Below are positions 1 to 11,365 of a stretch of DNA of 64,000 bases, piece by piece. The notes under the pieces were generated by a model. The model was not told where the DNA came from. It did no database searches and saw only the letters and a program-made list of their open reading frames with translations. The DNA is from Spodoptera frugiperda (taxonomy: Eukaryota; Arthropoda; Insecta; Lepidoptera; Noctuidae): positions 6,223,501-6,287,500 of the forward strand of contig NC_064233.1 of the NCBI RefSeq assembly GCF_023101765.2. The letters are read 5' to 3'. Each line of letters starts with the position of its first letter. Within the stretch, counting starts at the first letter, position 1. Made by a program: the position numbers and the translations under genes.

Positions 1-50
1 TTTTTGATTTTAAGTGTATATAAGTAATCATATACACTTAAAATCAAAAA
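1..50. repeat. perfect 21-bp hairpin at window start
   Basis: Two 21-base arms (positions 1-21 and 30-50) are exact reverse complements around an 8-base loop. Looks like a small AT-rich palindromic element or MITE core. Confidence 0.85.
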
Positions 51-51
51 G

Positions 52-270
52 CTAGCGGGAAAATCATCCAATGACTTCTTTCGCCTTGGGCGAGGCGAGA
101 GGGAGTGTCAGACTCTTACTGACTAAAAACCACTCCGTTCCTACTCCTGTTTTTCGAGCCGGAGCCCCGGTAAGTCCGCTAGGTAGTCCGCAGCTCCGGA
201 TCAGGCATCAGCCTTACTGGGCCCCATCTGTGTTAGTCTGATGGTTCTTTGCGGCGCGCGTAAAACGCAA
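52..270 (+). repeat. interspersed repeat family A
   Basis: Family A is about 200 bp: it opens with atcatccaatgacttct, contains gtcagactcttactgac and ccgttcctactcctgcttt, then gtccgcagctccggatcagg and ends near tctgtggtggtctgatgg. This copy is nearly complete. A fragment of family B in reverse follows at 318-393. I cannot name the family. Confidence 0.85.
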
Positions 271-317
271 CGCGCTGTATTTATTCTATGGGATAAGCCT
301 TTCCTCCCTAAAAAAGT

Positions 318-393
318 CCTCTGGGTGTTCATGGGCGGCGATTGCTTACCATCGGTTGATCCGTCTGTTCGTTTACCGACTTATATCATAAAA
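318..393 (-). repeat. family B fragment
   Basis: Reverse copy of the family B 5' end (gtttaccgacttatatcat, ttgcttaccatcggttgat). Confidence 0.7.
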
Positions 394-669
394 TAATAAC
401 ATTTATATACAATCGTATTTTAAATACAATTCCATTATAAGAAAAATCCTAAACTGACTCATACCAATAAAGTTTTAAACGGTTTATTCAAAGAGTTAAC
501 TTTTAACTGCCGGTTACGTGTGCTTACGTAACGTTCCGCGTTACGTTTTGTTAAATTTGTTATTTATGTAATATGTGTGTGTGTGTGGTGCGGTTTCTAG
601 TTTCCTTTTAACTAAATATAGAATTGGCGGTAACAATATAGTAATGTCATTATGTGTCTCTCTTAAAGT

Positions 670-742
670 ACTGAGTGACTGTCTAACTGAGTAGCTGAGT
701 GGCTGAGTAACTGAGTAGCTGAGTAACTGAATGACGAAGTGG
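670..742 (+). repeat. ctgagtarctgagt minisatellite
   Basis: Seven or more tandem 8-base ctgagtaa/ctgagtag variants. Confidence 0.75.
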
Positions 743-812
743 CTGACACATAGCAGCGGTCTACTGGCGGTACCATACTACAAAAATGTTGCCAATTGTC
801 CACATTTTAGCC

Positions 813-890
813 TCGTTGGTCTAGTGGTCGCAAGTGCGACTGCGGAACAAGGGGACTCGGGTTCGATTCCCATTTCGGGCAAAGGATTAC
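813..890 (+). mobile_element. tRNA-headed SINE family C, head only
   Basis: Pol III box A (ttggtctagtggtcgc) and box B (gggttcgattcc) spaced as in a tRNA, then tcgggcaaag. The SINE body is missing. The cloverleaf is not intact and no tRNA gene is called. Confidence 0.7.
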
Positions 891-1394
891 TGAATGACAT
901 TGAACTAGTCTACTAGTTTTCCTATAGTAGTAATAATAGTCATAGGTGTAATACATTTAATCTCCAACTCCTTTCTATAACAGAACGACATAAAACTCAG
1001 CGTTCACATTTCTTTTTATGTCAAAACTGCATCAAACTGCAATAAATTGCATAACCCGCTACGTCTATGCGTTCGACGGATACACGACACGCGAAACGCA
1101 TTACCCTCCTTTTACGATTGTTCGCAGTCGGGTGAAAAAAAGTTAAACAAAAGAAAGAATCTAGAACGAGAGTTTTCCCAAACAATTTCACTTTCATTTT
1201 AAAGTTTATTGAAGCGAGCAAATTACTTTTTCTTAAAACCTTTTATTTTTATCCAAAGATATGTTTTTTTCCTGTTTTAGAAGTTCCAGTCAGTAGTCTT
1301 AATTAGAGTAAACTTTTTGAGACTTAAAACTATGCTAGTGACATCTATCGCCCAAAAAAGTAACGGATATTGGAAAATTAGATAGGCTCGAAGC

Positions 1395-1530
1395 TGTGGA
1401 CTGCCTAGCCCGGAGCCGTGGACTGCCTACCGGGGCTCCGGTTCGAAAAGCAGGAGTAGGGACGGGGTGGTTTTAGTCAGTAAGAGTCTAATGCTCCCTC
1501 TCCCAAAGTCATTGGATGATAATTTTCCCC
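1395..1530 (-). repeat. family A repeat
   Basis: Reverse copy with gactgcctagcc, gaaaagcaggagtaggga and tcagtaagagtct. The gctgtggactgcctagc part is duplicated. Confidence 0.8.
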
Positions 1531-1539
1531 TTAAAAAAT

Positions 1540-1960
1540 CCATGCAGTATCAGAAGTGGTTATAACTATTCCGGCTAAAGCTGACACGTCAGATTTATAC
1601 ATAAAAATAATTATTTATACGTAACTAGCAAACCAGGCGAACTCCGTTTCGCCACCAATTTCCCTGTCTTCTGGCTTTTTTCTTAAATTTTTCCTGTTTT
1701 TTTTTTTGCTATAAACCTCACGGAGCCCGAGACCTTTCCAACGAATGCAAAACCGTGGAAATCGGTTCGTGCATTCTGGAGTTATAGCGTCAGGAAGGAA
1801 AACCCGACTTATTTTTATATAATAGATATTATGGAATTCTACAACATACATTATGTATTGTAATTATAAAATAATAGTTTTTATAAAGAAATAATTGAAA
1901 TGCTTTGTTTGTGTTTGTTTCTATGGCGGATATGGTTTCTTGTTATTCTTGTACTTCATA
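1540..1960. repeat. degenerate LINE-like sequence and AT-rich DNA
   Basis: gcgaactccgtttcgccacc and the following tract recur in reverse at 27620-27690, so this is repeat-derived. No gene seen. Confidence 0.4.
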
Positions 1961-1964
1961 TCAT

Positions 1965-2215
1965 ATCACATCACATCATCAGCCTATAAAAGGCCATTGC
2001 TGAACATGGACCTTAAGTGTGGGAGCCATGCTTCGGCACGAATGGGCCGGCTCGATCGGAGTGATACCACGGCCTCACAGAAAACTTACGTGACTGAGGT
2101 TAACGGAGGCCCAATTCCCCCTTTCCCAATCTTCCCAATCCCCGATTCCCCAACAACCCTTAAATTCCTAACCCCCAAAAGGCCGGCAACGCACTTGTAA
2201 CGCCTCTAGTGTTTC
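1965..2215 (-). repeat. LINE tail plus family B repeat (reverse)
   Basis: 1965-2015 has the LINE 3' end catcatcagcctataaaagg. 2020-2215 is family B reversed (atgcttcggcacgaatgg, gtgataccacggcctcac, gccggcaacgcacttgtaac). Confidence 0.75.
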
Positions 2216-2519
2216 AACTACACCGCCCTGTTCATACCTACTCAGCCTATTAGAATTAACACGCATTCTTACCTCATTACCTTTTCTATTGACAACAGTA
2301 AACAAATTCTCCTTATAATGGCCCCTTTGTTTTCACAAAGACCCATAATGACCATAGGTCCGTGACCATAAAACTCAAATAGGAATTGTCATAGACTAAC
2401 AAATAGTAATTGTCATAACTGTCAAACGTAAAAGTCAATGTCATTACTCATTATTGTGTCTATGGTTCCTATCTGGGGGCACGGTAGTGACGGCCAAGTT
2501 CAGTAAAAAAGCGGTATGG

Positions 2520-2680
2520 CGTAAATAAAATAGATTGACTTGGCCATCGCATGAAAACACAAGTATACTTTTGTTGACATTTCTCGTATTATATTGTTTA
2601 GTCTATTTCATGATTACGAATTACGATGGTCTATTGCATGATTACGTGCGATGGCCAAGTCGATCTATTTTATTTAAAAC
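2520..2680. repeat. inverted-repeat element
   Basis: Arms of about 33 bases (aaataaaatagattgacttg near 2525 and its near-exact complement at about 2645-2677) flank some 85 bases. A MITE-like palindrome. Confidence 0.6.
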
Positions 2681-2764
2681 GTAAAATAAATGTAATATTG
2701 ATATGATAACAATTTACATAATAACTTAAGACAGAAGATCCTTTAAGTAGAGACTAATAACCAA

Positions 2765-3003
2765 CTTGGTTCGATTCCCGGGTCGGGCAAAGTATTACTG
2801 GGGTGTTTTCGGTTTTTCGAAAATTTCTCAGTAGTAGCACGGAGTCTGGAATTGTGTCCAGTATATGGCAATATATAGTCCCATGTGATAGGGTCACATG
2901 GGACTTATAAGACAAATAGTGAAAAATGGGTGTATAGCGGCATTACGCGTTGAGCACCTCTGCCTACCCCTTCGGGCATAAAAGGCGTGACGTTGCTGGT
3001 ATT
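2765..3003 (+). mobile_element. SINE family C
   Basis: Starts inside box B (ggttcgattcccgggtcggg), body with cagtagtagcacggagtctg and the 3' end cattacg..cttcgggcataaaaggcgtgacgttg. 5'-truncated. Confidence 0.8.
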
Positions 3004-3460
3004 ATATGGATCTCACAACTTTTTACGGTACAATAACAGAGGTGCGAGACTTGGGCATTTTTCACAGGATGTTTTATATGGTATTTAATTTGTCCTAAAA
3101 GCAGGCAAAGGTATCGTTATATACAGCCAGCTGTGTCGCAACCTAAACCTAGCATGCATTGGTTTATCTCACGATTCTAAGCGTTCCGTGCATATTTTAA
3201 AGTGACTCACTATGTCAACACACCTTATAGCCGAGCTAATAGTATTGTTTGTAATACAATGCGGGTTTAGTAGAGAAACAGTTAAACCGCTTGCTAATAT
3301 ATGCGGTAATGTATGTGGTACATTGTATAGAGGTCGTATGCATAAGGTGTGTTAGAAGAGCGCGTAATTCGAACGCGTTCAAATTCTGAATTTGAATTTG
3401 TAAGGGTGTTCCGCTATTTTATGCAATGCTGGTGTTATTTTGTTGCCTTTCCTAGCTGTA
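3003..3460. other. no gene; short inverted ends
   Basis: Contains aacacaccttat at about 3217 and its complement at about 3343, so perhaps a small unclassified transposon between two SINE C parts. Nothing coding. Confidence 0.3.
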
Positions 3461-3464
3461 CATT

Positions 3465-3535
3465 GTATAGCGGCATTACGTGCCGTAATGTGCACCTCTG
3501 TCTACCCCGTCGGGGATAAAAGTAACGTTGCAACA
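3465..3535 (+). mobile_element. SINE family C 3' tail
   Basis: tagcggcattacgtgccgta and the gtcggggataaaagt tail only. Confidence 0.65.
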
Positions 3536-3999
3536 ACATTATATTAAAACATCATAAGTATACTTAAATAGAATTTTATCCGATTTCCTTATCGTTTTTT
3601 CTAGTAAAATCTTAACAAATAATTCCCAGAATCATATTATGAAAGCAATAACAAAACTCGTGTCGGTGTTGAGATGCGCAAAAACAATCAGTGATGTCTT
3701 ACGCTCGATCATAGACTATAATAATAAACTTTTTTATGTAACGAAACGAAACCTGTTTACTGGCTTGCTTGTTTACAAAAAGTTCTTAGTAAAGAGTTTT
3801 AATGTTCGGTAGCTGTTTGGTTCTCTTCGATAAGATCGGTAGATTAGAGAATTGAAAATAGTAATATTGTGTTTTTTCCATTAAATAGAAGATAGTAGAC
3901 GCTACTGGAGTATGGGCGTCGAGGGTTTGTGTAATATTTAAAACAGTGGGTCCACTATGGACCTGAAATATCAGTGCCAAAAACAAACATTAGCGAAAG

Positions 4000-4185
4000 G
4001 CTTTGGGGGTTAGGAATTTAAGGGTTGTTGGGGAATCGGGGATTGGGAAGATTGGGCCTCCGGTAACCTCACTCACACAACAAAACACAACGCAAGCGTT
4101 ATTTCACGTCGGTTTTCTGTGAGGCCGTGGTATCACTCCGGTCGAGCCGGCCCATTCGTGCCGAAGCATGGCTCTCGCACAACTT
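4000..4185 (+). repeat. family B repeat
   Basis: Family B is about 290 bp. It opens with ttatggtataagccggtaaa, contains tgatggtaagcaatcgccgc and ttaggaatttaagggttgtt, and ends with gaggccgtggtatcactccg and ttcgtgccgaagcatgg. This copy holds the second half. Confidence 0.85.
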
Positions 4186-4469
4186 AAATAAATAAAGACA
4201 AAAAATCATTATACCTATATAAAGTAGATTTCTACGTATCATATTCATAATGTATTTATCCTTTTTGAATTCATCGGAATCGAAGTAGGAAAATCAGCAT
4301 TAAAATCATAGGTACAGTACATCGGAATATTTTGTAAACCGCAAAATGATAAATAAAAATACGGTTTCCTTGTGCAAAAAATTGTGTGATCGTATGATTA
4401 ATATGGCAATTAGGAACTTGACGTCTTTGGTCTGTCGTGGCCGTGGCATATGCCTTTATTTACCAATCA

Positions 4470-4640
4470 TTGATTCACTTATGCTACCGGCTTCGCCCAT
4501 TCTCGTGGGATAAAAAGTAGCCTATGTGTTATACCAGACTATAATCTACCCCTGTTCCAAATTTTATCCCGATCCCTTCAGCCGTTTTGACGTAATTGAG
4601 TAATAAACATACACACAAATACATAAACGTCAAACTTTAA
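4470..4640 (-). mobile_element. non-LTR retrotransposon 3' tail
   Basis: Reverse copy of a tail with cagactataatctacccctg and cgttttgacgtaattgagta, also found at 6370-6490, 33135-33260, 50100-50290, 57100-57180 and 60250-60425 in either orientation. Confidence 0.6.
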
Positions 4641-4844
4641 ACAACTTTAATAAAATTAGATATTACATAGTATCTAACTGAATTTCTTTCAAAACCAAGA
4701 TCGATAGAGAGATTTTGAATAAAGATCAGCCTTGTTTAATTTAAAAGCGAAATTGTTTACCTCGTTTCCGTGGTAACAAAGTGTAAAACATAATTATGTC
4801 CAAAATGGGTTTAAGGACTCAAAATGATCCTGGCATACGCGGGA

Positions 4845-5075
4845 TACCGAGGCTTCGGCTCGCAGCAGGAGTAGAAACGGTGTAGTTTAAAGTCAGTAAG
4901 AGTCTGACACTCCCTCTCGTCTCACCCAAGGAAGAAGTCATTTAATAACACAGGATACCTATGCTCCATCTCGAAGCAGGAGTAGGAACGGGATGGTTTT
5001 TAGTCAGTAAGAGTCTGACACTCACTCTCGCCTCACCCAAGGCGGGAGAAGTCATTAAATGATTTTCCCCTTCAT
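4845..5075 (-). repeat. two adjacent family A copies
   Basis: Two reversed 3'-to-5' partial copies (about 4845-4945 and 4968-5070) in tandem; each has gcaggagtag and tcagtaagagtctgacactc. Confidence 0.8.
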
Positions 5076-5094
5076 AAAAGAAATCTGCGTTATA

Positions 5095-5190
5095 GTTCAC
5101 TTCAGTCCTTAGTAATCAAACAACAAAATCGTTACTAAGGAATAGTTTAAGTAATCATTAAATGTCTTTAAATGATTTTCCCCTCTCAAA
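5095..5190. repeat. short MITE family N, first copy
   Basis: ccttagtaatc and ttactaagg arms and taagtaatcattaaatg end. Same family at 8725-8785, 22760-22860 and 49705-49800. A family A scrap follows. Confidence 0.55.
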
Positions 5191-5339
5191 AAAGGATTCA
5201 AAATGCTATGTTTATCTCAGTTATACCTGAACTGAAGGATAGTTCGCAGTAACCTAGTCAAAGCGTCTTACGCCTATGTGTATGTATGTGTATGTGTTAT
5301 GCAAGGTATAGTGATGGGGAAGCTCTGTTGTGTGTTTTT

Positions 5340-5575
5340 ATCGATATTTTTACACTTTAGTACAAATAGCTTCACTAGTAAGCGACAGATCGACATTGTA
5401 ATATTTGTTTTGACGTTCAAAAATGCTTTCCCGGTCTATTTAATATAAATATAGCTTCACTAGAGGACTTGACAGATAGACTTACTTTTTTAAGATTTAT
5501 AATATTTGCTTTAACGTTAAAAAATGCTTTACAGGTGTATTTGAAATAACTAATTTTGCATTTGACTTTTTTTAT
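5340..5575. repeat. repeat with agcttcactag
   Basis: Two diverged copies of a unit (atagcttcactag..gacagat..gctttgacgttcaaaaatgc) in tandem. The same family occurs at 23400-23530 and 53990-54190. Confidence 0.5.
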
Positions 5576-5954
5576 TGAGGCTTGTGTTTTATGATTGGTT
5601 TTATGGTTAATGGCTATTTTTGTTAAAATATATTTCTATGTAGCAATTTCTTGTACTGCGTCTCATATAGGCCCTTAAACTACATATCTATGTGGCATGT
5701 GTTGTTTATTTTTTGTTCATTATCTACCTGGAAATACTGCCTAATCATTACAAAAAGTCCAATAATGCACAACAAATAACATTTAGTTATAAACTAAAGA
5801 CAATTTGTTTATTTGATGAAAACACAATAAATTAAATAATAGCATACAATCAGCTTTAACAATAGATATTTGTCACAAGATTTAGTTGTTATTTGACAGA
5901 ATTAATAAATAAGATCTAAGATAAAGATTAGTATCTATATACACAGACACACAT

Positions 5955-6085
5955 ACATAACCTCACGCCTGTCTCCCATGGACAGGCAGAGATAATGGAA
6001 CGCCAATTGCTACGAATCTTACACACTTCTTTCGCTTCATCAACAGTCATCAGTCTTTTCATGCATGCTCGTCGGTTATTTATAT
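5955..6085 (-). mobile_element. LINE 3' end with ORF2 C-terminus
   Basis: Reverse copy of the element at 8828-8970. The reversed frame reads the same C-terminal peptide type (VDEAKEVC..SNWRSI). Confidence 0.6.
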
Positions 6086-6254
6086 CTAAAATAGATCTAA
6101 CTTATATGTGTTAAGTATAAAACAAGATTAATCACATCAATTACTTTTATTTTTATGACATTAACTGCTATATTCAATTAAAGTGGTGGCGATATTGTTC
6201 AGTATAAATTAATTGTTATTTTCCTTTCATATTAATTAAGATATTTGTCAATGT

Positions 6255-6340
6255 GACGTCTTTTATCCCCGAAGGTGTAAGCAGATAGTGCACCTATATT
6301 TTACTGCACGTAATGCTACTGTACAATGTACAATCACTTT
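6255..6340 (-). mobile_element. SINE family C tail
   Basis: Reversed 3' end: gtcttttatccccgaagg and ctgcacgtaatgctac. Confidence 0.6.
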
Positions 6341-6364
6341 TCACCTTTTGGGCATTGTAATCGT

Positions 6365-6495
6365 ACTAATAATGTTTGTGTGTATGTATGTTACTCAATT
6401 ACGTGAAAATGTCTAAAGGGATCGAAATTACATTTAAAACAGGGGTAGAATATGATCTGGATTAACACACAGGCCAAGGGAAGTCGCTGGCAGAA
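6365..6495 (+). mobile_element. non-LTR retrotransposon 3' tail
   Basis: Same tail family as 4470-4640 in the forward direction (ttactcaattacgtgaaaa, gcagaagctagta). Confidence 0.55.
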
Positions 6496-6877
6496 GCTAG
6501 TATCGGCATACATTTATGACTTGTTGACATGACATGTTTATATCCCTCATAGAACCAAATCTATGTGTCACTATTTTATTGTATTGTGTACATTATTAAT
6601 ATTTAAATAAATAAACAAAATAAAATTTTTGAGATTGTATAATTAAATTAAGGTTTACACGTTCCATTTTTTATATAAAAGTGATTTAAATTTTTTATCA
6701 AGAAAATTATTTATCACGACGTTAATTTGCTATACATCTGCATTCTGCATTGTTTACCAATAATTATTCAACTTTTTATAATAACAATTATATTTTATAA
6801 TATTATTAAAGGCACATAAGAATGAAATATAATTGATTTAGTGCTTGAAACAAACACGTGTAGGTTTATTCTGATGA

Positions 6878-7082
6878 CTTCGCGGTTGGCACAGTGGCTG
6901 GGCAACAAGCTGCCGTGCTATGTGTAGCGAGTTCGATTCCTGTGCTGAACTGAATTGAACTCTTTATGTGATCCACAAATTGTTGTTTCGGGTCTGGGTG
7001 TCATGTGTTTGTGAACTTGTATGTTGTAAACGCACCTACGAAACAAGGTGACACGTTTGCTCGTTTGCCCCCTATTCCATAA
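6878..7082 (+). mobile_element. tRNA-headed SINE family D
   Basis: Box A (ggttggcacagtggctgg) and box B (gagttcgattcc) head, then gtgatccacaaattgttg, tcgggtctgggtgtcatgtg. A second copy is at 9483-9692 and a reversed one at 52515-52700. Confidence 0.8.
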
Positions 7083-7697
7083 AAAATACAGTTAATACAG
7101 TTTATTAAAGTCATATTATACCAGCAGTTTTAGAAATGGATCATTTAATTAACTTTGCTTTTAGATTCTATACACCTTTAAGTTTATAAATATGAACAAA
7201 AATGCTTATGTAAGACTCAAACTGATATAATATAGCAATAAGTGTTATGCAAAAAGTTACCCAATTACTTATAGAAAAAGAAACAAAATTAAATAACATA
7301 GGAAGGTCAATGAACAGTCGAAGGATGATTTATTATAAACCAATGTCTTAAGAAGGTTATCCTTCATATTAATCAGAACGTTTTTTATTTAGTTTAAAAA
7401 TAAACGCATCTAAATTTGTATGTTCAAGTCATGATTAAAATAGGATCTATTCCTGTAGTGTTGCTATGGGCTACGTCTGTCACTTAGTAAGTGGTCCATT
7501 TCCTCGTTTCCTCTCTGTTTCATTAACATTGACATCTTTTTATCACGTGACAAAAAGAGAGGCCGTGCCAGTGTACCAGTTTTACTACTATAACAAAAAC
7601 TATTCTCTATGTCATCTTAAGAAACTGGAAGTTCCGGAGTTCAGCCCAATAGCCCGTGATAGTCCACGACAGGGCTTCCTTCTGTGGTCTACATAGC
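7083..7697. other. no gene seen
   Basis: AT-rich sequence without a recognised repeat. The 76-codon open frame at 7466-7696 has no recognisable domain or splice context. Confidence 0.3.
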
Positions 7698-7805
7698 GTG
7701 TTTACCGGGGCTCGAAGAGCAGGAGTAGGAACGGAATGGTTTTTAGTCAGTAAGAGTCGAACACTCACGTCACCCAAGGTGGGAAAAGCAACAGGATGAT
7801 TGTCC
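7698..7805 (-). repeat. family A repeat fragment
   Basis: gtttaccggggctcgaagag, gcaggagtaggaacgg, tcagtaagagtc. Confidence 0.75.
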
Positions 7806-7959
7806 CATCTAAAAAATACAAGAAGTTACTGTCTTAGTCAACCCATTTCACCTTTATCATCTCATCATTATTTTTAATTTACCACTTCACACAATTTCCA
7901 AAACATCGATTTATAAGCACCATCAATTTTATCGACTCTAAAAGTTACCAAATTATCGA

Positions 7960-8175
7960 GCGCCACCCATCACTACGCTCGCCGAGTGTGAATGAACGGC
8001 CGTCTACATCTGTGTGCGTAAGCGCCGTATCACCCGGTACTAAGTACGGAACGTCAAACCATCCACATACCTACAACGCAACAAGTGGCTCACCACCATC
8101 CATTGAAAATAAACTCTAACCTCTGTGCCACAACGTCCAATTTAAATTGCTCCCAACACAGTAACAATGACGGAA
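7960..8175 (+). promoter_or_regulatory. non-repeat, GC-richer island; possible 5' UTR or promoter
   Basis: Unlike its surroundings this stretch is not shared with other parts of the window and is richer in CG dinucleotides (cactacgctcgccgag, gtaagcgccgtatcaccc). It could hold a distal ced-6 first exon; that is inference only. Confidence 0.2.
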
Positions 8176-8724
8176 ATTCTTTTGTATGTCTCAACTTTAT
8201 TTTCTTGATTTTAAAGTTGATTATCGCTTGTGTTTTGTTCGGTGTCGTCTAGTGGTTGTGTGCGAGGGATTTTTTACCGTATTCTTGTTAGGTTAGAGTG
8301 GAATTTCCTTTGTTTGTCTCTCGTTAGAACCAGATCCTTTGAGTAAGATCAGATGAGAGTTTTTAAACGCTGTTAAAATGTTTTGATAGTTATTTTTTCG
8401 GGTTTACTTGTTATTTGAAACTAATCTCTATGTGTACAGAATAAAGTTTTATTTACAAAAACTAATTTGAAAAGGTTTTAAAGGGACATATTCGAATTCA
8501 AGTCAGTTTTCAACATTTTCATATATTTGTAACGTCAACAATACGAAATGGGTTTAATCAACCTCCTCGAAAAGGTTATTCAAGCTAAAATCAACTCTAA
8601 CAAGTAACTAAATAAGATCTAAAATGCAAACAATACAAATCCCTATTTTAAACTTTTAGGAAAAATTCCTTATCACCAATTTTTACTGTTGATAATCATA
8701 GACCGTACTCATAAACATTTAATG

Positions 8725-8790
8725 ATTACTTAAACTATACCTTAGTAACCATTTAGTATCGAAAACAATTGCTAAGGACTGGGCGGTTAG
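8725..8790. repeat. short MITE family N, second copy
   Basis: catttaatgattacttaaac, ccttagtaac and gctaaggactggg. Confidence 0.55.
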
Positions 8791-8827
8791 TAACGACATT
8801 AAAGAAGGGCCAAATTAAATTTAAAAG

Positions 8828-8970
8828 TCCCTTTAACCGACGAACGTGCACAAAAAGACTAATGACTGTTGATGAAGCGAAAGAGGTGTGTAAGATTCGT
8901 AGCAATTGGCGTTCCATTGTCTCTGCCTACACCCATGGGAGACAGGCGTGAGGTTATGTATGGTTTCCTT
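8828..8970 (+). mobile_element. LINE 3' end with ORF2 C-terminus
   Basis: 5'-truncated element whose frame ends RLMTVDEAKEVCKIRSNW and, a few residues on, HGRQA before the stop at 8949-8951, then gttatgtatg tail. Three copies in the window (also 5955-6085, 33000-33130) share this end, typical of non-LTR retrotransposons. The clade is not determined. Confidence 0.65.
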
Positions 8971-9482
8971 ACGATGTTAAAGTCTCGGGCTCCGTGGGGT
9001 TTACAGCATTTATTTATAAAATGTCTCATTCCCCATTTTCATGCCATACTTAATCAAAATCAGCTCAGCAATTTAAGAGAAAATTGCGACAAGTTGACCA
9101 ACGAAGCAATCACGTCACCGCTGACAAAATCCAGTATTACACAGTTAGAATGAAACACAAGACCTAATCAATCTAGAATCTAGACATTTTGCAACATTTT
9201 AGTTTTAAAAACTACAATTTTTAAGCAACACTATTATTAATACTAATTACACTAAAATTAACTATTAATTACATGTGTGTTTTCCTTAGTTTTTATCGCA
9301 AAATCTTTTTATTCTCAGTGTTGCCGTCATTGTAATTATATGTAATTTTAACTGGCAACCCCGATTAGTGGGATACGGAAGTGGCGGCATTGTTTCGTTG
9401 TCTATGTGTGAATGCTGTGAATCTTATTGCGATATATCCCTTGTGGATTAGCAAATGTGATGCGTTAAGAATTTTTTATTAT

Positions 9483-9692
9483 TTTGACTGCACGGTTGGC
9501 GCGGTGGCTGGGCAACTGACTGCCGCGCAACGGGTAGCGGATTCGATTCCCGCATGGAGCAACTCTTTGTGTGATCCACAAATTGTTGTTTCGGGTCTGG
9601 GTGTCATGTGCATGTGAACTTGTATGTTTGTAAACGCACCCACGACACAGGATAAAATCCTAATGTGGGCCAACGTTTTTTTTAAAAAAAAA
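9483..9692 (+). mobile_element. SINE family D
   Basis: Complete copy: ggttggcgcggtggctgggc head, ggattcgattcc box B, then gtttcgggtctgggtgtc and the aggataaaatcctaatgtgg end with an A-rich tail. Confidence 0.85.
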
Positions 9693-9774
9693 TATATTCT
9701 GTGCTATGCAGTCAACATCTACTGCCGGTGGCAGTCCACTACTAGACTATGCTTCTTCCCATGTGTGAGATGCG

Positions 9775-9980
9775 TCACATTCCGCGCTAGCCTCAAAGAG
9801 CCATCAAACCACCGAGTAAGGTTGATGCCGACCCGGAGCTGCGGACTGCCTAGCGGGTTACCGGGGCTTCGGCTCGAAAAACAGGAGTAGAAACAGAGTG
9901 GTTTTTAGTCAGTAAGAGTCTGACACTCCCTCTCGCCTCGCCCAAGGCGGGAGAAGTCATTGGATGATTTGTCCCCCTTA
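9775..9980 (-). repeat. family A repeat
   Basis: Nearly full reversed copy from ctcaaagagccatcaaacca to attggatgattt. Confidence 0.85.
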
Positions 9981-10024
9981 AAAAAAGTACAGTGATAGAT
10001 GAAGAATAAAAAATGTCATAACAA

Positions 10025-10115
10025 CTTAAAACATATCATCATCATCATCAGCCGAGAGACGTCCACTGCTGAACAAAGGCCTCTCCCTTAGTCCTCTACG
10101 TAGAACGACAAAACA
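10025..10115 (-). mobile_element. RTE-type LINE 3' end fragment
   Basis: (cat)n then cagccgagagacgtccactg; reverse frame ends FVQQWTSLG, as in the longer copy at 60955-61130. Confidence 0.7.
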
Positions 10116-10389
10116 CATAGGTTTTGTAAATTAATATACAATGAAATGTCCAGTGTTGATATCTCCTTTACTTATTTGGTAGATACAATCAATTCATTTT
10201 TACTTAGCCCACTAGCTACCTCGTTCATTTTGCGTATGAGATTAATCTCACTGAAAATGGACTCGCGAGATCGGTATTGTATTCCCTATTTGTGATGTGT
10301 GATACATTTGTTGCCACTCCTACGCCTTACATGGGTTTTGCTACAAACACCATCCTATCCTTTACAACCAATTTGATCAAAGTCAAAGC

Positions 10390-10500
10390 ATATATTTCAA
10401 TTAAACCTTAAAGCTTAAACTGCCGGAAGAAAACTGTTGAAGGCAAATCATCCGCTAAGCGTCAGTCACCAGTGTCCGACGTGGCGGCTAACACAAGATG
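10390..10500. repeat. short repeat family O
   Basis: ctgttgaaggcaaatcatcc then gtgtccgacgtggcgg; related copies at 42475-42560, 51290-51365 and 63515-63605. Confidence 0.5.
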
Positions 10501-10564
10501 TTAATTAGGCACTTTTGAAACGTCAAATTGACTTGTCCATCAGTCTGTCCATCAGTGAAACTAG

Positions 10565-10795
10565 GTGCTCGTTCCAGCGCGCGCCTCAAAGAGCCATCAG
10601 ACCACCACAGATGGGGCCCAGTAGGGCTGATGCCTGATCCGGAGCTGCGGACTACCTAGCGGGTTTACCGGGGCTCCGGCTCGAAAAGCAGGAGTAGGAA
10701 TGGGGTGGTTTTTAGTCAGTAAGAGTCTGACACTCCCTCTCGCCTCGCCCAAGGCGGGAAAAGTCATTGAATGATTTTCCCCCTCAAAAAAAGGT
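10565..10795 (-). repeat. family A repeat
   Basis: Full-length reversed copy: gcgcgcctcaaagagccatc to attgaatgattttcccc. Confidence 0.9.
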
Positions 10796-11154
10796 GTTCG
10801 TTCCAAATTATAGTTTCTAATAGAGAAGAACGAGCAAAATACTCCATCGTTACTCCTCTCAAAGAAAAATGCTTTTTACAATCTCTCTGATACATTATTT
10901 GATCCTTTACCTATTTGTATGTGTATGTTAGTACAATGTATCGATAAAACATATATATGTACCTAATAACATAGATTATTCTATGGACCTTGGCGTGATC
11001 AAACGAGCTGATAAAAAGCTAAAACCAATTAATATGAACAAACAATCGTGCGATATAGTCACGAACATACATAGTATACATACATATCACGCTTTTCATT
11101 CCCCTTAAAAGCGGTAGACAGAGGTGAATTTAAAAATCTATAACAACAACAACA

Positions 11155-11365
11155 TCGTCACGCCTTTTATCCCCGAAGGGGTAGGCATTACGGCACGTAA
11201 TGCCGCTATACAATGTGCACCCACTTTTCACATTAATTCCCATGTAATAGGGGGTGAGCCTATTGCCAAACACTGCACACTTCCAGACTCCGTGCTACTG
11301 CTGAGAAATTTTCGAACAATTGAAAAAAGCCCAGTAATAATTTGCCCCTTTCGTTCGCACCCAAG
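11155..11365 (-). mobile_element. SINE family C body
   Basis: Reversed body from cgccttttatccccgaaggg to gcccagtaataatttgcccc; the tRNA head is missing. Confidence 0.8.

Noticed and set aside
813..890. Possible tRNA gene
   Set aside because: Box A and B are present but the stems do not pair fully and the same head leads SINE C copies elsewhere; it is a SINE head.
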